Shown here in pieces: positions 1 to 9,347 of a stretch of 64,000 bases of DNA. The DNA is taken from NCBI GenBank assembly GCA_040220135.1, contig JAVJTT010000013.1:432020-496019 (forward strand), read 5' to 3'. Each line of letters begins with the position of its first letter. The first letter of the stretch is position 1. Source of the stretch: CAJXMH01 sp040220135 (lineage in GTDB: Bacteria; Bacteroidota; Bacteroidia; Flavobacteriales_E; Vicingaceae). The notes below the pieces were generated by a model that made no database searches, was not told the origin of the DNA, and saw only the letters and a list, made by a program, of their open reading frames with translations. The translations under genes and the position numbers were made by a program.

Positions 1-864
1 TTGCTTGGTGTCCTTCACAATAATTTCATAATCTCCACTACCCCAAATACCAATTTTAGAAACATCTCTTGTCAACTTTTTGGGATCATCTAATTTGCCT
101 TTGATTAAGTTGATATGAAGCTTAATCTGTTTTTTTTGAATGTTAATGTCAGTTATGTTTCGCCCTTTTTTAAAGGCGATATAAGTTTGCTTAGTTTCTA
201 CTTCAATTCCTTCAGCAAGGTTTAAGATTGCATCTTTGAATGCTTCATATAACTCTTTTGTTTCCTCAGGTTTGCCGTCTAAATGATCTTCTTCAGTATA
301 AACCTTAATCTCATCTTGAACAGCTTTAAAATCTTGATTCTTTTGGGTGAGTGGTTTGATGCTTTCAGCCGAACTTGATTTCTTAATCGGAGAAATCGAA
401 ATAAGGTTATTTTCAAAGCGTTTTACTTCCCATAGTTCAATGGCTAAGTCTTTAAAGTTGGCTGCCTGCTTTTGGTTTTCGGTAAAACTTTGAGAAACAA
501 AGACTACTCTAGATTGTGACCAATCAATATCTTTTCGCTTCAAGGTTTTCTTGCTGTTTTCATTATACTCTACAATAAAATCAGCTTTGTTTTCAAGCAT
601 CAATCCTAAATAAGAAAAACCTTGGTCAATCACACTTATGTTTTTCCCTCTTTTGTATTCAATGATGATAAATGCATTACTCTCTGCATCATAAGCAAGG
701 GTGTCAATGCGTTTATTTTTAATGGTAAATTCTGACTTTACCATTTCTAAGCCCATTATTTTTCCTAGGTTCTCTTCAAACAGAGATTGAATTTCTTTTT
801 CTAGTTTGAAGGGAACTTCATCAATTTTATTAAATGAATTGTTTATTCTTTGCCATATGGCCAT
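1..864 (-). CDS. Partial RecB-like nuclease with DUF5655 tail
   Basis: Reading frame open from ATG at 864 to the window edge; 288 residues are visible and the C-terminus is missing. The N-terminal part carries a PD-(D/E)XK-type core: D54 in RIDTLAYD, then E69 and K71 in IIIEYKRGK. The last visible part (about residues 240-288, IKLHINLIKGKLDDP and WGSGDYEI) resembles DUF5655, the C-terminal domain of COG3586 proteins, which databases label 'predicted transport protein' but which carry an endonuclease-like fold. It starts 3 nt after the res stop codon, so it is probably the last known gene of the type III restriction operon. A nuclease role is inferred from the motif; the partner or substrate is unknown. 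Confidence 0.75.
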   Translation of the reverse strand, partial: MAIWQRINNSFNKIDEVPFKLEKEIQSLFEENLGKIMGLEMVKSEFTIKNKRIDTLAYDAESNAFIIIEYKRGKNISVIDQGFSYLGLMLENKADFIVEYNENSKKTLKRKDIDWSQSRVVFVSQSFTENQKQAANFKDLAIELWEVKRFENNLISISPIKKSSSAESIKPLTQKNQDFKAVQDEIKVYTEEDHLDGKPEETKELYEAFKDAILNLAEGIEVETKQTYIAFKKGRNITDINIQKKQIKLHINLIKGKLDDPKKLTRDVSKIGIWGSGDYEIIVKDTKQ

Positions 865-867
865 CAC

Positions 868-3504
868 TTACATTTTACTGATTAATTCTTTTGCTTTATC
901 TAAGGTTATCGCACCATCTATCTCTTTGTTAAGAAAAACCATAAAATAAGCAAATTTATCACCTGCTAATCTAGCCCATTCATTGCCTAGTCGGCATTTT
1001 GAAACACTATCAGAGTTATCTCTATCACCACCTTTTGTTTCAAGTAAAATAGTAATTCCACTTTTTGTGTGAATTATGAAATCAGGGTAATGATTGGATT
1101 TATATCCATTAATATAGAAGCCGCTACCTTTTTCAAGGTTTCTGTGCCAGAATTGGATATTTGATGATGTCCCAATTTCTAGTATTACCTTTTCCTCCAA
1201 TCCATTCATACTCCCTTCTTTTTCATATAAAGAATTACCTATCGAAGAACCTGTATTTCCTGGAACAATCATCTGACTTAACTTCCAATTATGTTTTGTA
1301 AAAACCTGTTTAGAGTTAATTAAATCCAAAAATTCACCTTCAGCATGAGAATCAGCTAATTGTCTGATTTTAAATTTAATTTTGTCTTTGTAGCTCCACT
1401 TGCGAACCAAAATGTCTCTCAACTGCTCGGTGCTCATGTTGTTAAGCACTCTACCAATGTAATTTTTTATTTCTTGGTCGGCAATTGGGTACATGTTGCC
1501 AATGATTTGCATCATTTGATGCGTTATATCTTTAATTTGGTTTTCCTTCGGTTTAGCTAAGATATATTCTGCAATTGGGTCTTTTACTAATTCATTTTCA
1601 ATTTTAGTAAAAGAAGGTCGATTGTCATTTTCTTCTTCTAAATCAACTTTATATAAATCAGAATTGATTTTCTCAAAATCAATTTTGGTATCTTCTTCTG
1701 ATAACTTAAAGTTTTTCAACAATGAATTTCTGTCAAGTAAGACCTCTTCAGTTCCAAAAATGTTTGAGGTATTCACCTTTATGAAAAATTGAGGAAATTC
1801 AGTTTTATCAATAAACTCTTGGTAAGCTTCTTTTACTCTGTATCGCTTCACTTTATCACCCATTTCTTGAAATATATTGTCATCTACCGCTTGGTCTTCC
1901 TGTGCTTTAATTTGATGCTCTAATTCTCGGTTTTGCTCTTCAGCAATTGCTTCTATTTCTTCAATTGCAGAATTACTACCCTCGCTTTCATCATTATTTT
2001 GATCCAAGTTAAAATTTACTCTTTCCTTATCTATCGCTTCATTATCCTCATTATCGGATTCTTGCTCCGGAAATAATTCTTGATTGATAGCCTGCTCCTT
2101 GCTTTGTTCTTTTTCAACCTCAGTCATTTTATCTGCTTTCCGATAGTCCTTCTCGCTAAAACCTGACTCTTGAAGCCCTTTTACTATACTTTGTAGTGTT
2201 TCGTTAAACTTGGCCGAAGCGGTTAAAACATAAGAAAGGTTTAATTGAAAAGATTTATGCTTTTGAACATAGGGCTGCCTTAAAACCCGACCTAATATTT
2301 GTTCTACATCTACCGCACTTGATTTATCGGCCAATGAGCCCAAGATATAGGCAAAAGGACAATCCCAACCTTCTTTTAAAGCATTGATGGTTATGATGTA
2401 TCGCACTTCACACTCTTTACTCATCAGGTCAATGCCCTTTAGTTCATCAATATTGGCGGTCTTAATTTTGATTTGGCTTTCAGGAATTCCGACACTTATT
2501 AATTGTTCTTTTACTTTTTCAAAAGTGGTATTGTCGTCTTTGGTTTTAGGTTGTGCTTGAAACAAAACAATAGGTCTAATGTATTTGCCACCTTCCGCTT
2601 CTTGTTTCTTAGCTAAGTTTTCTAATTTACGTTGTAGGTGCAAGGCATTATTTATCACTTCTGTTTTGTCGTGATTGTTATACACGATTACAGGAAGCTT
2701 TACCATATGCTCTTTCTTTAGCTCAATAGCGGGAACCAGACTAACAATGTTGCTGTTTTCCTTTGGAGTAGCAGTTAAATCAAGAATAAAAGATGGATTT
2801 AAGTTTTTAAGCATATCTACGCTTAATACACTCTCGGCATTATGACTTTCGTCAACCACTAAAACCGGGTTAAGGTAGCGTAGCACATTAATCAATGCTG
2901 TATCATCAACGCCACTTAATATGTGTTTACTGTTTTTAAATTGTGAAACAAATGCTTCTAGCTGTCCATTTTCTTGGTAGACTTTTCGATCTTCTTTCTT
3001 TTTTGCTCGCAAACTGGCAAAACTCATCACAAAAATGCTCAACTGATCTTTTACTACGGTAGGATTGAAGTTTGATCCTTGCAGTAAATCATCTTTCTGG
3101 TATACTTCCACACGATGATTGAAAAGAGTATTGAGTTTTTGGCGGTATGGATGTTCAGGATTGGAAAGAGCTTCAACCGTTTGTTGTAGTAAATTACTCC
3201 AAGGCACAAGCCAAATTACCGCTTTGGGTTTGCTAGAATCATAAGCTGAGAAAATGGTATGCAAAGCATTTACAGCGATAAAGGTTTTACCACCTGCAGT
3301 GGGAACTTTAACACAAACGTGAGCTGCATTGGGAATGTTATTTTTATAGGGTTGCATTCCGGTTCCCTCCAATGGATTGTAAGGGCCAATTTTATCTTCC
3401 CAATATTGATTAAAAGCTTTGCCTAAGTTTTTTTGCTCTTGTACATAAGCCAAGTAATCTTCGAGGTTTTCTATTACAGTCCGTTGATAGCTTTTTAATT
3501 CCAT
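868..3504 (-). CDS. res: Type III restriction enzyme, Res subunit (helicase-nuclease)
   Basis: 878 aa. An SF2 DEAD/DEAH-type motor is visible: Walker A PTAGGKT at residues 68-74, Walker B DESH at 218-221 and a helicase C-terminal part with LGRVLRQP near 410. A long acidic, low-complexity insert follows (about 465-545). The C-terminus has the PD-(D/E)XK cleavage site typical of type III Res proteins (PD 807-808, E822, K824 in LLETKGG). In this family Res translocates or signals along DNA with ATP and cuts near unmethylated recognition sites in complex with Mod. It lies in a tight operon: 3 nt after the RhuM-family gene and 3 nt before the DUF5655 nuclease. All key residues appear intact, so it is predicted functional. 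Confidence 0.93.
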   Translation of the reverse strand: MELKSYQRTVIENLEDYLAYVQEQKNLGKAFNQYWEDKIGPYNPLEGTGMQPYKNNIPNAAHVCVKVPTAGGKTFIAVNALHTIFSAYDSSKPKAVIWLVPWSNLLQQTVEALSNPEHPYRQKLNTLFNHRVEVYQKDDLLQGSNFNPTVVKDQLSIFVMSFASLRAKKKEDRKVYQENGQLEAFVSQFKNSKHILSGVDDTALINVLRYLNPVLVVDESHNAESVLSVDMLKNLNPSFILDLTATPKENSNIVSLVPAIELKKEHMVKLPVIVYNNHDKTEVINNALHLQRKLENLAKKQEAEGGKYIRPIVLFQAQPKTKDDNTTFEKVKEQLISVGIPESQIKIKTANIDELKGIDLMSKECEVRYIITINALKEGWDCPFAYILGSLADKSSAVDVEQILGRVLRQPYVQKHKSFQLNLSYVLTASAKFNETLQSIVKGLQESGFSEKDYRKADKMTEVEKEQSKEQAINQELFPEQESDNEDNEAIDKERVNFNLDQNNDESEGSNSAIEEIEAIAEEQNRELEHQIKAQEDQAVDDNIFQEMGDKVKRYRVKEAYQEFIDKTEFPQFFIKVNTSNIFGTEEVLLDRNSLLKNFKLSEEDTKIDFEKINSDLYKVDLEEENDNRPSFTKIENELVKDPIAEYILAKPKENQIKDITHQMMQIIGNMYPIADQEIKNYIGRVLNNMSTEQLRDILVRKWSYKDKIKFKIRQLADSHAEGEFLDLINSKQVFTKHNWKLSQMIVPGNTGSSIGNSLYEKEGSMNGLEEKVILEIGTSSNIQFWHRNLEKGSGFYINGYKSNHYPDFIIHTKSGITILLETKGGDRDNSDSVSKCRLGNEWARLAGDKFAYFMVFLNKEIDGAITLDKAKELISKM

Positions 3505-3507
3505 GGC

Positions 3508-4497
3508 TTATTTTTTCAAATTTTTGACTTGCTTATCAAAGTCAGAAATAATTTTTTGGGTTTTGTTAAATTGATCGTACTCTTTTCCAGCTTTTGCAAT
3601 TGCCTGCTGGTGAGATTTTGTGCCTTTGCCCTCAAGTATTTTAAACTCATTAAAGTTCAAAAATTTATCTACACTTTTTGCCAAGCCCTCCATAGTGAAG
3701 GTGTTTTCTCGCTCAATCAAGTTTTCGATGTAATCGAAATAAGCGGTTACCGTGCGCTCCAAGCGTTTAATCTCTTTTGCTTGCAGGTAGTTTTTAGCAA
3801 TGGCTGTATCTGACTTTAGAATGCGACCCTCCGGGGCATTTTTCCAAGTGGTTAAGCCCATGTTGTCTTGCTCAGCATTTGCTTTTTTATAAATGATTTC
3901 TGCGGCGGTTTGGCCTGTTATGGCAAAATGAAATTTGTTTTGCACCATGGCATAAAAATTCTTGGTGACTTCCGCTTGTGGGTCGTAGTCTATGCTGCAT
4001 TCGGCAAAAATATCGGTGACTTGCTGGTAAATTCTGCGTTCACTTGCCCGAATAGAACGAACCCTTTCGAGTAACTCTCTAAAGTAATCTTTACCAAAAA
4101 AGGTTTCTCCTTGTTTTAAACGATTATCATCTAAAACAAAACCTTTAATAATGTATTCTTTGAGTGTTTTAGTTGCCCAAATTCTAAACTGGGTGCCTCT
4201 TTGTGATTTAACCCGATAGCCTACCGAAATAATTACATCTAAGTTGTAGAACTTAACCGGTTTGTCTGAACCACTAATGTGCAAATTTTGCACATTGCTT
4301 TTTTCTTCAAGTTCTCCTTCACTAAAAACATTGCCAATGTGCTTGGTAATTACACTTCTTTCTCTTTCGAAAAGCTGACTCATTTGCTCTTGACTAAGCC
4401 AAATGGTTTCGTTTTCTAATAAGACGTTCAATTTTACTTCACCTTCCGGTGTAGTATATAAAATAAAGTTATTCTGATTGGGTACTAAATCATCCAT
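3508..4497 (-). CDS. RhuM-family protein inside type III R-M operon
   Basis: 329 aa, full length for the family. The N-terminal half has the family signature (WLSQEQMSQLFERERSVI, then KFYNLDVIISVGYRVKSQRG and FRIWATKTLKEYI), which identifies a virulence-RhuM/COG3943 protein. The C-terminal half is helical and ends in a basic tail. The biochemical function of RhuM is not established; the N-terminal region looks like a DNA-binding/KilA-N-like or regulatory module, which is inference. It is found often in bacterial R-M and defence loci. Here it lies between mod and res with 3 nt on each side, so the three genes are almost certainly co-translated. It may control or assist the R-M enzyme. Confidence 0.9.
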   Translation of the reverse strand: MDDLVPNQNNFILYTTPEGEVKLNVLLENETIWLSQEQMSQLFERERSVITKHIGNVFSEGELEEKSNVQNLHISGSDKPVKFYNLDVIISVGYRVKSQRGTQFRIWATKTLKEYIIKGFVLDDNRLKQGETFFGKDYFRELLERVRSIRASERRIYQQVTDIFAECSIDYDPQAEVTKNFYAMVQNKFHFAITGQTAAEIIYKKANAEQDNMGLTTWKNAPEGRILKSDTAIAKNYLQAKEIKRLERTVTAYFDYIENLIERENTFTMEGLAKSVDKFLNFNEFKILEGKGTKSHQQAIAKAGKEYDQFNKTQKIISDFDKQVKNLKK

Positions 4498-4500
4498 ACT

Positions 4501-6090
4501 CTAAAACCTTGTAATGTCTCTCGGTATTTTCTTGAAAATGATGTTCTTTTTCGCCATAAAGTCTTTGGGCAGCAAACAATTATCTGCGTAAATAATGTAT
4601 TGCTCTCCTCGGGTTTTTATAAGTTCTAAAGCCTCATAATCTAAAGTGGTTGTACGGTCTTTCTCGTAAATAAAGTAGTAAACCGATTCCTCTTTTTTAC
4701 CAAGCAAGTATTTATCTTCTTTTGAAGGAAGCCGTGCACTGTGCGAAGCCGAAGTGCGGGTTTCAGAAAACCAAATGTATTCTCGAATTTTTGGCAGACC
4801 GACTTCTTCGTTCAAGTTTTGATTTTCATCAAATAGGGGTAAGCCGAGTTCGTAAAAATCAAAAGCTCCGCCAGTGCCTTCTACTGCTTTTTTATCTTTG
4901 CCAAATCCCTTGGTTACACGTTTTACTCTTTCAGCCGTAATGTCATTGGCATACTCTTCCATTTCTACTAAAATGAATTTGCGATTGCCTCCGTCTTGTT
5001 TATTTAAGTTTAATACAGCATGGGCGGTTGTACCAGAGCCTGCGAATGAGTCGAGGATTATGGAGTTTTGGACAGTTGAAATTTTGATTATTCCTTGCAG
5101 AAACTCAATTGGCTTCGGAGTTTCAAATTTACTTTTACCGAAAATCTCCTTTATGACTTTATTAGCCGTTCTTGAAGAACCAAATTTACTAGCAAACCAA
5201 ATACTCTCAGGAGGTCTTCCTGCTTGGTCTTTTAAATAAATTTTTCTTGTAATTGATGTTTCATCTGCGTTAAAAATAATTTCACCTGTAGATATTTTTT
5301 CCTGCATTGTTGATTTTGACCATCGCCAACCTTTTTCAGGAGGATTGATAATTTTACCAGAAGGAGTTTCTAATTCATAGATTAAATTTGGTCTATACAG
5401 AGCATTTCTGACGTCACCACTTCTCCATCGTCCTTTTGGATCGTTGTCAGGGTTATTATACGCCTTGTTATCTTCTTTCGTTCTTTCGAAAAGTTTCAAC
5501 TCAAATCTACCTGACTTTTGATAAACCAAAGTATGGTTATGATGAATAGAAAATTTATCTAAATAGCCTTTTGGTTGAATAGAATGTTGCCACACCATAT
5601 TTACAAGAAAATTTCTAACGCCAAAAATTTCATCACAAAGCAATTTCAAATTGGCTTGTTCATGGTCATCAATTGAAATAAAAATTGCTCCATCATCAGC
5701 CAATAGCTTGTGCAAGAGTTTTAAACGAGGATACATCATGCACAACCATTTGTCGTGTCGGCTAAGGTCTTCTCCATCTTTGCCAACTACTTCGCCTAGC
5801 CATTTCTTTATTTTCGGGTGGTTTACATTGTCGTTGTACACCCAACTTTCGTTTCCGGTATTGTAAGGTGGGTCTATGTAAATGCATTTTATTTTCCCTT
5901 CGTATTCTGGTAATAGGCTTTTTAAAGCTTCAAGGTTGTCTCCGTGTATGATTTTATTACCGCTATTGGTAGGTTCGTTTTGTTCGCCTTTGTCGGCTGT
6001 AAATCCGTATTTGTGTTCCAATACTCGGTAAGGCACATCTTGGTGGTGGCTAATTACTTTTTCTTTTCCTATCCAATTAAGGGTTGGCAT
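4501..6090 (-). CDS. mod: Type III DNA adenine methyltransferase (Mod)
   Basis: 529 aa beta-class N6-adenine methyltransferase: catalytic motif IV DPPYNTG at residues 73-79 comes before the SAM-binding motif I FAGSGTT at 349-355. The region between holds the probable target recognition domain (about 150-320). In type III systems Mod recognises the site, methylates one strand and recruits Res. It is somewhat shorter than many Mod proteins (often 600-700 aa), but both ends look natural. It is the first gene of the mod-rhuM-res-nuclease run, with 90 nt separating it from the end of the RT gene, so it may have its own promoter. No recognition sequence can be read from the protein. Confidence 0.93.
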   Translation of the reverse strand: MPTLNWIGKEKVISHHQDVPYRVLEHKYGFTADKGEQNEPTNSGNKIIHGDNLEALKSLLPEYEGKIKCIYIDPPYNTGNESWVYNDNVNHPKIKKWLGEVVGKDGEDLSRHDKWLCMMYPRLKLLHKLLADDGAIFISIDDHEQANLKLLCDEIFGVRNFLVNMVWQHSIQPKGYLDKFSIHHNHTLVYQKSGRFELKLFERTKEDNKAYNNPDNDPKGRWRSGDVRNALYRPNLIYELETPSGKIINPPEKGWRWSKSTMQEKISTGEIIFNADETSITRKIYLKDQAGRPPESIWFASKFGSSRTANKVIKEIFGKSKFETPKPIEFLQGIIKISTVQNSIILDSFAGSGTTAHAVLNLNKQDGGNRKFILVEMEEYANDITAERVKRVTKGFGKDKKAVEGTGGAFDFYELGLPLFDENQNLNEEVGLPKIREYIWFSETRTSASHSARLPSKEDKYLLGKKEESVYYFIYEKDRTTTLDYEALELIKTRGEQYIIYADNCLLPKDFMAKKNIIFKKIPRDITRF

Positions 6091-6180
6091 ATTAATTTAA
6101 TCTGTTTGAATGTGAGTGAATTAAATTTAGCTCATGAAACTAAGGGAATATTTTCGCTTTTTCTTATTCTTTGTTTGCTT

Positions 6181-9100
6181 TTATGCGTCGCTCTCTTCTT
6201 CATTGGGAATGATGAAATTATCATCCTTTAAACGAGTTTTCACTTTATATCTAGGGTAGTCGGGTGGTGTAGGTTTATAACTCCCATCTTTTATTTGACC
6301 ATCGTACTCAATATTTTGAAACTTTCTCAAACGTTTTGGATTAAATTCTGCCAATGCCATGGTGTATGTATTCTTTTCCGTTGTTCCACCTTTCATTATC
6401 AAAGGGTTTTTAAGTTCAGTTCTTCGCGGCAAAGTCCATCGTGTATCACCATATTGAGAAGTGTTTACCTGAGAAAAAACACAATGAATTTCTCGTGCAC
6501 TAGTTTCAATTATTCCATTGTAGTAATTGGTATCAGGGTTCCAAACTGGAGCAATCAATAAATCTATTTCTCCTTGAAACAATGTTCTGTGATTAATGTC
6601 AGCCAATTCGTAGCAGTAGTAATTAGTAAAGTAAAGTCCTCGCCAATGAAAGAGGTGGTATTCATAATTCAAAGGTTTGGGAACAGTAGCCCTCATTTCG
6701 TTAATCATATTTTCTTCTTTTGGCGCATAATGGTTTTTTAATCGAATGACGGGAATAGCATCTTTATAAATACCTTCAATTTCAATTGGTAGTACGGTTA
6801 AAATAAAATTGAACACAACATTTTTTACCCGCATGTGTTCAATTCCACTTACAATGCCCAACTGGTGTCGGTCACTATAATGACAATAGCTAGGTATAAA
6901 AGAGTGAGGAACGGATAACTCCGGTTGCACTACTAAATCACAGTTCTTCCGCTGCGCCTCGTCCAATATCTTAAAGCTAACTTCTAATCGTTTCATTTCT
7001 TCTGGAAATCCTTCAGCACTATTCATGTAATGTTCTCGGTTAACGTATTCATTCACCAAGCCAAATTGAAGATCCTTTTTCTTCTTTGACATTACCCTAA
7101 TTTCATTCTTGTATAAACCGTAACGTATGGGGTCTATTCCTTCCATTTTAAGTTCATTTATCTCTTTAGTTTCGCATTGGAAGAAGAAATCTTTTTTAAA
7201 TTCATCTTTCAGGGAAGTAGGGAAAAAGTTGATGTCGTAATAGATGTCAAAAGCGTCATCTAAAATTTGTTTAGCATCTAGGTCTTCATTAACGTAAGTT
7301 CTTTTAATGCTACTTCCATTTGTGGTATTGAGTTGCACCAATTTTTTGTACCACTGTAAATAGGCTACTTGCCAAAACTTAACAGGAATAGGAGAGTAAC
7401 AAACAAAATATGGGTGAATTTCAAAAGAGCCCTTTTGTAATTCGTCAGAAATCCCTTCTAAGGAAGAGTAAGGAGTCTTTTTGTTTAAATTATCTTTAAG
7501 CAAGCCAATTAAGGGGAAGGCAAAGTATTCTTGACGAATAAAAGCCGTTTTCCTTACCTTTTCACTGCTGCCGTATATCTTTATCGCTTTAAGGTACTTG
7601 TCTAATCGATCGTCAATAAATTCAGGGTTTCCAGCAACTGCATTTTTTATACATATTATCAATAGTTTACGATGTGTACGCTCTATTTGAGAATGAATTT
7701 GCTTCCTGTTTAATCTAGTATCCTTTTCTGATCTTTTGAGATTTTTAATAGAATCAACTGCTTCTGTAATAAACTTTCGAAACAATCTTCTTTGGTTGTT
7801 AATGACCAAAGCCAGTATAATTTTTTCCCAAACCCACCAATTTTCAATGCAGTTGGCTCCTCTGTAATAAGCTACAATTTTTTTAAGTTGGCCTTTAAAT
7901 TGTGGATTTTTTCGGAGAGCTGATCGCCTGATTAGTCTAGATAGAAATACGCTCAAGGCAAACTTATCTTGTGTTCGGTTTTTAATTTTAGCTCTGCTCG
8001 CATCTTCTATATTAAAGCACTGTTCAAATAATAAGTCACCAAAATCGGTGGAAATAGAATCTGAATCTTCTGCTTCAAATCGAAATTCACTGCTTTTTTC
8101 CTTTTGTTCTCTTAAGAAGTTTTCAATTAAGTTCATGGGCGAACCAACCTTCAATTCATAAATAAATAACTTCTCGCTTTGCAATTGAAGGCCTTTAACT
8201 GTTTTAAAGTTTAAATGATCTATTCGATAATAAGTTTCGCAATCATCACAATTTATTTGAGTGGCTTTGAAATCAGGCTCAAAATATTGCTTCATGTATT
8301 TTAGAAATCGGTATTCTGCTTCTTGAAATTTTAAAGGGAATTCTCTATCATATTTAAAAGTATTCTGAATGTTTATTTTGTCCGAAATGGTTTTACTTTT
8401 TGTTTTAGGAATAGTAGACTTAAAGACCATAAAAATGTCATCTACATACCTTCCGTAGTAAGATGGTCGTAGGTCTTGTGTTACATCCTTATCGAAACGG
8501 TCTAAATACCAATTCGCAATAATATGTGCCGGATGATAACCAATAGGTAGGCAAAGTCCTGTTTCGTTTCGGTTAAGTTTAAATTTTTTCAAGCGTGCAT
8601 TGTAGTTTATTAAAACACGCTCCATGATTGTATGAAGTAATTGATCCTCCTTTTCAAGTTCTTCAAAGTTAATTGCCTTTTTTAGCAGGTCTCTATCAAG
8701 GCAAACACTGTGGTAAAATGTTTTTACATCGTAATTGATTAAAATAACATCTTCTCCGTCTTCTCGTAGAATTCTTTTAGCAATATCAAGCCCTTTTTGC
8801 CACCATTTTGCATATTGATGATGGTACTGTTTAAATAATTTTCCTTTAAATTGAGGCTTTTCATTACTCTGGTTCACTAAGCGATACCCAAAGCAATGCT
8901 TATTCAAATCATCGTCTAAGCCTTTCCCAATTCTTTGAATCCACAATACTCCCATAATCTGTAGTGGTATAGGAATATTGCAGTGAATGTTCTCTTTTGT
9001 GAGGGTAAACTTATTGGTTTCAATTTCGTCATTGATATAATTGGAATCAGAGTTTTGATTGTCTCTTTCAATCTTTTTAGAATAAATACTTAAACTGATT

Positions 9101-9333
9101 TTTGATAAGTAATTTTTTAATTCTGATTCAATTTCATTCCTGCCATTGTGAGCCAATCCATTTAAAAAATCAACCAGCTCTTGAAACATCTTTTCTAACT
9201 TGTCAGGGTTGTTATTAAAATTTGCTTCAAAATTGATAAAGTTATCTCGAGCAATAAGGTGCAATTTCTCATAATACATGTTCCTCTTCAGTTTCATGTA
9301 AGCTGTTTGCACCTCTTTAAGTGTAATTTTCAT
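6181..9333 (-). CDS. Reverse transcriptase-nitrilase fusion (DRT type 1/UG1-like)
   Basis: 1050 aa. The N-terminal half is a reverse transcriptase: motif A aspartate D202 in INYDVKTFYHSV and the active-site box YVDD at 296-299 in YGRYVDDIF. A mostly helical middle follows (about 430-740). The C-terminal third is a carbon-nitrogen hydrolase domain with a complete Glu-Lys-Cys triad: E805 (QPELS), K866 (LKNHYAP) and C907 (YYCYEL). RT-nitrilase fusions define the anti-phage DRT type 1/UG1 group (and relatives such as UG5); assignment to the exact subgroup needs a tree. The start is 14 nt after the stop of the McrB-like nuclease gene, and a type III R-M operon follows. No conserved ncRNA region like that of retrons is evident. 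A defence role is inferred from family and neighbours. Confidence 0.9.
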   Translation of the reverse strand: MKITLKEVQTAYMKLKRNMYYEKLHLIARDNFINFEANFNNNPDKLEKMFQELVDFLNGLAHNGRNEIESELKNYLSKISLSIYSKKIERDNQNSDSNYINDEIETNKFTLTKENIHCNIPIPLQIMGVLWIQRIGKGLDDDLNKHCFGYRLVNQSNEKPQFKGKLFKQYHHQYAKWWQKGLDIAKRILREDGEDVILINYDVKTFYHSVCLDRDLLKKAINFEELEKEDQLLHTIMERVLINYNARLKKFKLNRNETGLCLPIGYHPAHIIANWYLDRFDKDVTQDLRPSYYGRYVDDIFMVFKSTIPKTKSKTISDKINIQNTFKYDREFPLKFQEAEYRFLKYMKQYFEPDFKATQINCDDCETYYRIDHLNFKTVKGLQLQSEKLFIYELKVGSPMNLIENFLREQKEKSSEFRFEAEDSDSISTDFGDLLFEQCFNIEDASRAKIKNRTQDKFALSVFLSRLIRRSALRKNPQFKGQLKKIVAYYRGANCIENWWVWEKIILALVINNQRRLFRKFITEAVDSIKNLKRSEKDTRLNRKQIHSQIERTHRKLLIICIKNAVAGNPEFIDDRLDKYLKAIKIYGSSEKVRKTAFIRQEYFAFPLIGLLKDNLNKKTPYSSLEGISDELQKGSFEIHPYFVCYSPIPVKFWQVAYLQWYKKLVQLNTTNGSSIKRTYVNEDLDAKQILDDAFDIYYDINFFPTSLKDEFKKDFFFQCETKEINELKMEGIDPIRYGLYKNEIRVMSKKKKDLQFGLVNEYVNREHYMNSAEGFPEEMKRLEVSFKILDEAQRKNCDLVVQPELSVPHSFIPSYCHYSDRHQLGIVSGIEHMRVKNVVFNFILTVLPIEIEGIYKDAIPVIRLKNHYAPKEENMINEMRATVPKPLNYEYHLFHWRGLYFTNYYCYELADINHRTLFQGEIDLLIAPVWNPDTNYYNGIIETSAREIHCVFSQVNTSQYGDTRWTLPRRTELKNPLIMKGGTTEKNTYTMALAEFNPKRLRKFQNIEYDGQIKDGSYKPTPPDYPRYKVKTRLKDDNFIIPNEEESDA

Positions 9334-9347
9334 AATTATGATGTTCT

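Noticed and set aside
6091..9333. Retron-type ncRNA next to the RT gene
   Set aside because: The RT carries a C-terminal nitrilase and no msr/msd-like paired ends were seen in the short gaps (90 and 14 nt) around it.
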